Shown: positions 14,895 to 21,074 of the stretch, one piece after another
How positions within the stretch are numbered: position 1 is the stretch's first letter
How the letters are laid out: each line of letters opens with the position of its first letter
Origin: Lachnospiraceae bacterium
GTDB lineage: Bacteria > Bacillota > Clostridia > Lachnospirales > Lachnospiraceae
Reading direction: 5' to 3'
NCBI GenBank assembly: GCA_017470735.1
Contig: JAFUYB010000012.1
Span: 1-37,947, forward strand
DNA: 37,947 bases
The notes under the pieces: generated by a model
Told to the model about the DNA's origin: nothing
Database searches by the model: none
What the model saw: the letters and a program-made list of their open reading frames with translations, nothing else
Made by a program: the position numbers and the translations under genes

Positions 14895-17036
14895 ATGGCA
14901 CAGAAAAAAGGAAACCTTTCAATCACCAGCGAAAACATTTTCCCGGTCATCAAGAAGTGGCTCTATTCCGACCACGACATCTTTCTGCGGGAGCTGATCT
15001 CCAACGGCTGTGACGCGATCACAAAGCTTAAAAAGCTTGAGATGATGGGCGAATACGAACTGCCCGGGGATTACAAAGCAAAGATCACGGTAACGGTCAA
15101 TCCTGAAGAAAAGACGCTGACCGTTTCTGACAACGGTCTCGGCATGACGGCTGATGAAGTTGATGAATACATCAACCAGATTGCTTTCTCCGGCGCGACA
15201 GACTTTTTGGAGAAATACAAGGACAAGGCAAACGAAGACCAGATCATCGGGCATTTCGGCCTGGGCTTCTACTCTGCATTTATGGTCGCGGATTATGTCC
15301 ACATCGACACCCTCTCCTATCAGGATGGCGCGGCACCGGTACATTGGGAGTGTGACGGCGGCACCGAATTTACGATGGATGACGGCACTCGCGATACGGT
15401 CGGCACGACCATTACACTGATGCTCAACGAGGACTGCCTCGAATTTGCCAACGAATACCGCATCCGTGAAGTATTAGAGAAATACTGCTCGTTCATGCCG
15501 ATCGAGATCTACCTTGAAAAGGCAAACGCCGAGGAAGAATACGAGACGATCGACGCGGCGGACAAGCGTGATACGGATACCGTAATCGAGGAGATCCACG
15601 AAGAGGCAAAATACGAGGAAAAGGAAAACGAAGACGGTACCAAGGAGCAGGTCGAGATTTCGCCCGCCAAAGAAAAGCTCAAGATCGTCAAGCGTCCGGT
15701 TCCGGTCAACGACACCAATCCTCTGTGGATGAAGAGTCCGAGCGAATGTATGGATGAAGAATACAAGGAATTTTACCGCAAGGTCTTTTTGGACTTCAAG
15801 GAGCCGTTGTTCTGGATCCATTTGAACATGGATTATCCGTTCAATTTAAAGGGCATCCTCTACTTCCCGAAGATCAACACGGAGTACGATTCGATCGAAG
15901 GCACGATCAAGCTTTACAACAACCAGGTCTTCATCGCGGACAACATCAAGGAAGTCATTCCGGAGTTTTTGATGCTCTTAAAGGGCGTGATCGACTGCCC
16001 GGACCTGCCGCTGAATGTATCCCGCTCTGCCCTGCAGAACGACGGCTTTGTGACAAAGATTTCGGATTATATCACCAAGAAGGTCGCGGACAAGCTGTCC
16101 GGTATGTGCAAGACCGACAAGGAATCCTACGAGAAATACTGGGACGATATCAGCCCGTTCATCAAATACGGCTGCCTGCGTGACGACAAATTCTGCGACC
16201 GGATGAACGATTACATTCTGTTCAAAGACATTTATGACAAATACCAGACCTTGCCGGAGCTTCTGGTCAAGGAAGAGAAAAAGGATGAGGAAGAAAAGCC
16301 TGAAATCCTCGATGCGGACGGCAATCCGATCTCTTCAGATGATAAGCCTGAAATCCTTGACGCCGACGGCAACCCGATCTCTTCGGATGACAAGGCCGAC
16401 AGTTCAGATGACGGCAAGGAGCCGAAGGACGAGCGCAAGATCGTCTACTATGTGACCGATGTAAATCAGCAGGGACAGTACATTTCGATGTTCAAGGACC
16501 AGGACATGAATGCCGTGATCCTCGACCACAACATCGACACGAGCTTTATTACCCAGCTGGAGCAGCGCAATGAGCAGTACCGCTTCTGCCGGATCGACGG
16601 CGATCTGACGGACAGCCTGGTAGATGAGGATGCTTCCGCCGAAGAAGAGACGAAATCCTTATCGGAAGTGTTCAAAAAGTTCTTATCCAATGACAAGCTG
16701 ACTGTCAAGGCTGAAAAGCTCAAGGATGAGGCGATCTCGTCGATCCTGACCGTCAAAGAGGAATCGCGCCGGATGGCGGATATGATGAAGATGTACTCGA
16801 TGAACGGCATGGGCGGCATGGACGCGAATCTGTTCCCGCAGGATGAGACGCTGATCCTGAACACCGCGCATCCACTGGTGCAGTACATTTTGGAGCATCC
16901 AGACAGCGACAAGCTTGAGGATCTCGTGCATCAGCTTTATGATTTGGCACGCATCCAGAACGCTCCGCTCTCACCGGACGACATGAAGATCTTTGTAAAG
17001 CGTACAAATGATATCATGCTGCTGATGACGGCGTAA
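14895..17036 (+). CDS. htpG: Hsp90-family chaperone HtpG
   Basis: ATP-dependent cytoplasmic chaperone. The N-terminal GHKL ATPase domain shows LRELISNGCDAITK, DNGLGMTADEV and GHFGLGFYSAFMVAD. The middle and C-terminal domains follow, ending in helices that dimerise. At 713 residues it is about 90 longer than E. coli HtpG. The extra length includes a longer charged linker after the N-domain (about 215-255) and an acidic insertion at about 460-512. That insertion holds a perfect 16-residue tandem repeat, KPEILDADGNPISSDD, twice (residues 468-499). AAGGAG (14881-14886) eight bases before the ATG fixes the start. Expression is expected to be HrcA-controlled through CIRCE, unlike B. subtilis, where htpG lacks CIRCE. 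It is a single-gene unit ended by the hairpins downstream. Confidence 0.96.
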   Translation: MAQKKGNLSITSENIFPVIKKWLYSDHDIFLRELISNGCDAITKLKKLEMMGEYELPGDYKAKITVTVNPEEKTLTVSDNGLGMTADEVDEYINQIAFSGATDFLEKYKDKANEDQIIGHFGLGFYSAFMVADYVHIDTLSYQDGAAPVHWECDGGTEFTMDDGTRDTVGTTITLMLNEDCLEFANEYRIREVLEKYCSFMPIEIYLEKANAEEEYETIDAADKRDTDTVIEEIHEEAKYEEKENEDGTKEQVEISPAKEKLKIVKRPVPVNDTNPLWMKSPSECMDEEYKEFYRKVFLDFKEPLFWIHLNMDYPFNLKGILYFPKINTEYDSIEGTIKLYNNQVFIADNIKEVIPEFLMLLKGVIDCPDLPLNVSRSALQNDGFVTKISDYITKKVADKLSGMCKTDKESYEKYWDDISPFIKYGCLRDDKFCDRMNDYILFKDIYDKYQTLPELLVKEEKKDEEEKPEILDADGNPISSDDKPEILDADGNPISSDDKADSSDDGKEPKDERKIVYYVTDVNQQGQYISMFKDQDMNAVILDHNIDTSFITQLEQRNEQYRFCRIDGDLTDSLVDEDASAEEETKSLSEVFKKFLSNDKLTVKAEKLKDEAISSILTVKEESRRMADMMKMYSMNGMGGMDANLFPQDETLILNTAHPLVQYILEHPDSDKLEDLVHQLYDLARIQNAPLSPDDMKIFVKRTNDIMLLMTA
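16296..16391 (+). repeat. 48-bp in-frame tandem duplication inside htpG
   Basis: Units 16296-16343 and 16344-16391 encode identical 16-residue segments. They differ at six nucleotides, all synonymous third positions, so the duplication is old and the peptide has been conserved. Confidence 0.9.
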
Positions 17037-17067
17037 GCAGTCGATTTCAGTTACAAAAGGATTATGA

Positions 17068-17112
17068 AAAACCCTTCCTGCCTCTGCAAATTGCACGGCC
17101 GGAAGGGTTTTT
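17068..17112 (+). terminator. Rho-independent terminator of htpG
   Basis: AAAACCCTTCC (17068-17078) pairs with GGAAGGGTTTT (17101-17111), running into a short T tract, about 30 bases after the htpG stop. Confidence 0.75.
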
Positions 17113-17147
17113 ACAGCTCCGCGGATTATATTTTTACAAACGAAAAA

Positions 17148-17190
17148 CCGAACCTCGCTCCTAACATGGAAAAAGGTTCGGCTTTTTTTT
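17148..17190. terminator. Bidirectional terminator between htpG and the P-loop gene
   Basis: CCGAACCT (17148-17155) pairs with AGGTTCGG (17174-17181). Eight T follow on the plus strand (17183-17190) and five T on the minus strand. It can end both htpG read-through and the minus-strand P-loop gene. Confidence 0.8.
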
Positions 17191-17205
17191 AGATAACGAA
17201 TCCGC

Positions 17206-17628
17206 TTACAGCGATACCACGATCTTCGCCTTGACGCTCTCCGGCAGGTCAATCTCATCCTTGGAAATGCAGAGCACGAAGCGTACATTGAATTTCTCGG
17301 AAATGATGTCCAGCTTTTCGATCGCGCGGGAAAGCCCGTCCGTCGTATCTATAAAGGCAATGGTCAGAAAACTGTCAAGGGCAATTTCCTCAATGTCATT
17401 GTTCTGGGAAATAGCACCGCTCAAAAATCCTAAAAACTCGTCCGTCGATGAAATCGTATAATCCGCCATATTGATCAGCCGCACCTTGGATGTCAGCTCA
17501 TACATATGCTTCTGGCTCTTGTCGATATAGATGATATCTCCATCGACCTTTTTGAAATCTTCATTGATCCGGTCAAGCAGATGCCTTGTCTTGCCCTTTC
17601 CTTTACCCCCAGCTATAATCTCGACCAT
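17206..17628 (-). CDS. Small P-loop protein of unknown function
   Basis: A 140-residue soluble protein beginning VEIIAGGKGKGKTRHLLDR. GGKGKGKT (residues 7-14) is a Walker A phosphate-binding loop. Two later hydrophobic strands (IIYIDKS, about 32-38; VRFVLCISKDE, about 114-124) fit a minimal Rossmann-like P-loop core. No clear Walker B acidic pair is visible and the chain is short for an ATPase. I do not recognise a named family with confidence; similar proteins in Lachnospiraceae have loose ATPase labels. GAAGGAGG lies about eight bases before the ATG. It has its own promoter (17669-17697) and terminator, so it is an independent unit behind the cell-wall block. Confidence 0.7.
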   Translation of the reverse strand: MVEIIAGGKGKGKTRHLLDRINEDFKKVDGDIIYIDKSQKHMYELTSKVRLINMADYTISSTDEFLGFLSGAISQNNDIEEIALDSFLTIAFIDTTDGLSRAIEKLDIISEKFNVRFVLCISKDEIDLPESVKAKIVVSL

Positions 17629-17668
17629 ATCTTTGCCCTCCTTCTAAAAGTAATAGGTGATAGTTACG

Positions 17669-17697
17669 ATTATAATAGATTCTTCCACAAAAGACAA
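17669..17697 (-). promoter_or_regulatory. Sigma-A promoter of the small P-loop gene
   Basis: On the minus strand, TTGTCT (17697-17692) and a perfect TATAAT (17674-17669) are exactly 17 bases apart. The ATG is at 17628. Confidence 0.7.
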
Positions 17698-17719
17698 TAA
17701 CATTTGCCTCATTTTCAAC

Positions 17720-18712
17720 TCATTTCCCCATCGCGAGAATCTGGCTCATCAGATGGTACAGGTTGGAACGGCAGTCCGCATGGAAAACAACGGACACAAG
17801 CTGTTCCTTTTTCTCATTTTCCGACAGCAGGACCAGACAGTAACCTGCCTGCCCCGTCGTGCCGGTCTTGCCGCCAACCACAGTGATCCCTCCCGGCATT
17901 TTGTAGTCACCGGTCAGATAACCGTTCGTCGTCGTCCAGGTAAGTTCTTTCGCAGCGCCACCCGCTCCTTTGAAACGGCTTGTGTACTCCGTCGCGGAAA
18001 TCAGCTTCCGGAACGCTTTTTTCTCCAGCGCCGCCGAATAGATCAGGTACATATCATACGCCGTCGTGTAATGCTCCTCATCGTGCAGACCGTTCGGCGT
18101 CACAAAATGCGATTTGGTCGCGCCCAGCTTTTTGGCTTCTTCGTTCATCCGTTTGACAAAGGTTGCCTCGTCGCCGTCCATGCCTTCGGCAATGGCAATC
18201 GCCGCGTCATTGCCGCTGGCAAGCATCAGACCGTACAGCAGATCCCGCAGCGTCATCTGATCTCCGGGCGACAGCTTTGCCACAGAAGAATCATACGCCT
18301 GGTCGCAGGCGTGTTCGCTGACCGTATAGACTTCATCGAGGTTGCCGTATTTGATCGCCAGATACGCGGTCAGGATCTTGGTCGTGCTGGCAGGATACAT
18401 CTTGTCGTAGACATTCTGCGCATACACTGTGTCACGGGTCGTATTGTTGAACACGGCTCCCGCCTCCGCCACTGACGAATCCACCTTTTTCGTACCGATA
18501 TCCTTGTCCCCGGCAATACATAATTTTCCGGCAAATAACGGCACTTCCTCGACCGGCGCGGCCGCCGTGATCCGGTAATTGTAGCTCGACTCATAGATCC
18601 GGTATGCGTTCGGATCCGGCTGTTTTTTCCCGCAGCCGCTGACCAGTAATGCAAGCACCATGACAAGAACCAGTGCCTGTCTTTTTTTATTTGTACATCT
18701 CACGCCACTCAA
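17720..18712 (-). CDS. D-alanyl-D-alanine carboxypeptidase, lipoprotein (DacF-like)
   Basis: A low-molecular-weight penicillin-binding protein of 330 residues that trims the terminal D-Ala of peptidoglycan stem peptides outside the membrane. A signal peptide with lipobox LVSGC (Cys27) predicts a lipid-anchored form. The active-site triad is complete: PASTTK (Ser109/Lys112), ASGN (166-168) and GKTGTT (282-284). The gene overlaps the end of mgsA by 26 bases. Start choice is uncertain: the TTG at 18712 is only three bases from GGGGAG, while an in-frame GTG at 18703 is 12 bases from it. Either way the signal peptide is kept. It is the last gene of the cell-shape block, with the same wall substrate as PBP2 and RodA. 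Confidence 0.9.
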   Translation of the reverse strand: MSGVRCTNKKRQALVLVMVLALLVSGCGKKQPDPNAYRIYESSYNYRITAAAPVEEVPLFAGKLCIAGDKDIGTKKVDSSVAEAGAVFNNTTRDTVYAQNVYDKMYPASTTKILTAYLAIKYGNLDEVYTVSEHACDQAYDSSVAKLSPGDQMTLRDLLYGLMLASGNDAAIAIAEGMDGDEATFVKRMNEEAKKLGATKSHFVTPNGLHDEEHYTTAYDMYLIYSAALEKKAFRKLISATEYTSRFKGAGGAAKELTWTTTNGYLTGDYKMPGGITVVGGKTGTTGQAGYCLVLLSENEKKEQLVSVVFHADCRSNLYHLMSQILAMGK

Positions 18713-19082
18713 AATCTCCCCGATCCAATGATAATATCAAAAGCTCTGCCGTCGCAAGATTGGTCGCCAGCGGAATATTGTGCGCATCACACAGCCGGAC
18801 GACACTGTTGACATCCGGCTCATGGGATTTGGCAGTCACAGCGTCCCGAAGAAAGATCACAAGATCGATCTCATTGTGCTCGATCTTGGCGCCGAGCTGC
18901 TGCGTGCCTCCCAGATGTCCCGACAGATATTTGTGGATCGGCAGCCCTGTCGCCTCTTCGACAAGCCTTCCGGTCGTCCCTGTCGCAAAAACATTGTGCC
19001 TGCTTAAAATCCCCCGGTAAGCGATACAGAAATTCTGCATCAGCTTTTTCTTGGCATCGTGTGCCACCAGTCCAATGTTCAT
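18687..19082 (-). CDS. mgsA: Methylglyoxal synthase
   Basis: Converts dihydroxyacetone phosphate to methylglyoxal and phosphate, a bypass that relieves sugar-phosphate build-up. The 131 residues are the family size. Conserved elements are GLVAHDAKK at the N-terminus, the phosphate-binding TGTTGRL, SGHLGGTQQLGA and FLRDAVTAKSHEPDV, which contains the catalytic aspartate region. A GGGGG tract precedes the ATG. It lies 21 bases after rodA, a placement shared with many Clostridia, so its presence in a wall operon reflects old gene order and not function. Confidence 0.95.
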   Translation of the reverse strand: MNIGLVAHDAKKKLMQNFCIAYRGILSRHNVFATGTTGRLVEEATGLPIHKYLSGHLGGTQQLGAKIEHNEIDLVIFLRDAVTAKSHEPDVNSVVRLCDAHNIPLATNLATAELLILSLDRGDFEWREMYK

Positions 19083-19103
19083 AGTCCCCCCTTTTTTTAT
19101 GCT

Positions 19104-20258
19104 TTACAGATCCACAGTCCCCGATACAGAGCTCCCCAATGTCTGTCTCCCATAATTCTTCTTTGCCTGTAACCCCACATTCAGGACAAAGCCGATTCCC
19201 AGATACAGCGTCACCAGGGAAGTCAGTCCATAGCTGACGAATGGCAGCGGCAGACCGGTATTCGGCATCAGCCCGGTCACCACGCTGATATTGACAAAGC
19301 TCTGGAACCCCACCAGAGATGCCATCCCGACGCAAATCAGCTGTCCCGACAGATCCCGCGCCCGCTTTGCCATCTTTAAGCATTCCACCGTAATGACCAA
19401 AAGCAGCAGCACGATCACCACCGCGCCGATAAAACCCAATTCCTCTCCCGCTACCGCAAAGATAAAGTCCGTCTGCGGCTCGGAAATGTAATTGCCGTTT
19501 TTCACCGAATCGGCCGCGTCATTGTTCAGTCCTTTGCCGAACAGCTGCCCCGAACCGACCGCCATGATCGAATTGAGCTGCTGGTAGGCATCGGAAGGAT
19601 AATCCTCCGGATGCAGCCAGGCCAGAATACGCCTGCCCTGGTAGGGATTTAAAATCTTCTGCCCGTCCCTGCTGATCAAAAACAGCAGGATCGTCACCGC
19701 AGGCACCGACAGTCCCAGTACCCATCCCACGATCTTGTAGGAAAGCCCCGCTGCAAACAGCATGGCCGAAATGATCAGAAAAGTCACGATCGTCGTCGAC
19801 AGATCCGGCTCCTTTAGGATCAATACCAGCGGTATCCCTGCGAGAAGCGCCGTGATCGCCAGCCGTTTTTTGGTGTTTAAGTCTTCCTCATAGGTCATAA
19901 AGAATTTGGCAAAAAACAGCACCAACAGCACTTTAGCAAGCTCCGACGGCTGGAAACGGATAAATCCGAGGTCGATCCACCGCTTTGCGCCGAGCCGTCC
20001 CTCGTCACCGAAAAACAACGGCGACAGCAGCAATAAGATCGTCATCCCGTAATAGACATAGTGGAACTGCAGGATGAACTCAAAGTCGATCAGGGATACG
20101 ACAACCATCACGACAAGTCCCAGCACCATTCCCAGAATCTGCCGGTTCTGGTATCCTTCGTTGGCACTGCCGATCACAAAAATCCCGACCATTGTCAACG
20201 CAAAGACAGCCCCGACCAGCATCAGATTGAAATTTTTTAATTTGTAATTCCGAAACAT
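19104..20258 (-). CDS. rodA: SEDS-family peptidoglycan glycosyltransferase RodA
   Basis: A polytopic membrane protein of 384 residues that polymerises lipid II glycan strands for cell elongation, working with PBP2. About ten transmembrane helices are visible. SEDS landmarks include WIDLGFIRFQPSELAK, the extracellular loop with GSGQLFGKGLN, EPQTDFIFAVAGEELG containing the catalytic aspartate, and the C-terminal PNTGLPLPFVSYG. GAGG is about nine bases before the ATG. It follows minC by 74 bases, where other Clostridia have minD and minE. The pairing with PBP2 three genes upstream supports RodA rather than FtsW. Confidence 0.94.
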   Translation of the reverse strand: MFRNYKLKNFNLMLVGAVFALTMVGIFVIGSANEGYQNRQILGMVLGLVVMVVVSLIDFEFILQFHYVYYGMTILLLLSPLFFGDEGRLGAKRWIDLGFIRFQPSELAKVLLVLFFAKFFMTYEEDLNTKKRLAITALLAGIPLVLILKEPDLSTTIVTFLIISAMLFAAGLSYKIVGWVLGLSVPAVTILLFLISRDGQKILNPYQGRRILAWLHPEDYPSDAYQQLNSIMAVGSGQLFGKGLNNDAADSVKNGNYISEPQTDFIFAVAGEELGFIGAVVIVLLLLVITVECLKMAKRARDLSGQLICVGMASLVGFQSFVNISVVTGLMPNTGLPLPFVSYGLTSLVTLYLGIGFVLNVGLQAKKNYGRQTLGSSVSGTVDL

Positions 20259-20332
20259 AGCTTATCGCCTCATTGGAACCGTCCCATTTTTTCAAATGGA
20301 TGAACCGTGCCCTAACAGATATATGTCACCCG

Positions 20333-21010
20333 CTATTTGACCAGTTGCTTTACAATCCCGCCTGACAGCGGCTCCTTTAACAGCGTCCCTTCCCACAGCA
20401 CGACCGCGTAGGGCTCAGCAGGATCTTTGCGCCCGAACAGCTTCTTTTTCCCGGCCGATACCTCACCGCCCTTTCCGGCGATCTGGATATCCGGCGTATC
20501 AAACGCGTTGGCCACGATGTATGCTTTGGTCTCACCTTTACAGCCCGCGTGAACACTGCCCCGCACCTCTCCGACGACGATGACATTGCCCTCTGCGCTG
20601 ACCGTCCCGCCGCGCTTGACATCCCCAAGGATCAAAATACTGCCCTCGGAAGTCACTTCCTCATCCTTTTTTACCGTGCCCGGAATGATCTTGGCATTTT
20701 GGTAAAATTCGTCAAAATAAAACCGGTCCTTCCGCTGCGCCATCCGCGCGTCCTTCAGTTCGTCCTGCTCGTCGATCAGAATAATGTGGATCATCGAATT
20801 CAGTTCTATGGCTTCAACCAAAACGGTCAGCTCCTGCCCCGTCAGCTCCCTGCCTTCCACGCGCAGGATCAGATCCATCTTGCCAAAGAAATGCTTCGAC
20901 TCCGCGAATTTGCCGCAAACCTCGCGGATCAGCGTCTCAAAATCCGGCTCCTTATCCAAAATCAGCGTCAATCCGTGCGGATTGCTCTTTATCGTACAAG
21001 CATCTATCAT
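20333..21010 (-). CDS. minC: Septum-site protein MinC, without MinD/MinE partners
   Basis: A 225-residue protein with the MinC two-domain plan. Residues 1-105 are an N-terminal FtsZ-inhibiting-type domain. Residues about 108-190 are the right-handed beta-helix C-domain, recognisable by LILGDVKRGGTVSAEG, VVGEVRGSVHAG and the IAG end. The RSGQ segment that E. coli MinC uses to bind MinD, expected at the start of the C-domain, reads KKDE (114-117). The C-terminal tail GKKKLFGRKDPAEPY is unusual. No minD or minE follows; rodA comes next after 74 bases. MinC normally needs MinD to reach the membrane, so this protein either works alone, uses another recruiter, or is a relic. The reading frame is full and undamaged, which argues against simple decay. 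Confidence 0.82.
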   Translation of the reverse strand: MIDACTIKSNPHGLTLILDKEPDFETLIREVCGKFAESKHFFGKMDLILRVEGRELTGQELTVLVEAIELNSMIHIILIDEQDELKDARMAQRKDRFYFDEFYQNAKIIPGTVKKDEEVTSEGSILILGDVKRGGTVSAEGNVIVVGEVRGSVHAGCKGETKAYIVANAFDTPDIQIAGKGGEVSAGKKKLFGRKDPAEPYAVVLWEGTLLKEPLSGGIVKQLVK

Positions 21011-21074
21011 GGTCTTTCTGTCCTCTTAATTTATCATGCCTCTGATTTTCAAAGCAGCATGTTCTAACCTGTAT

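Noticed and set aside
16296-16391. HtpG duplication as an assembly artefact
   Set aside because: The copies differ at six synonymous sites, so they are genuinely distinct.
16232-16438. Antisense ORF in htpG with a repeated peptide
   Set aside because: The repetition is only the complement of the HtpG tandem repeat.
20259-20332. Remnant of minD or minE between minC and rodA
   Set aside because: The 74 bases contain no ATPase or MinE-like motif; only a small CCATTT/AAATGG hairpin is present.
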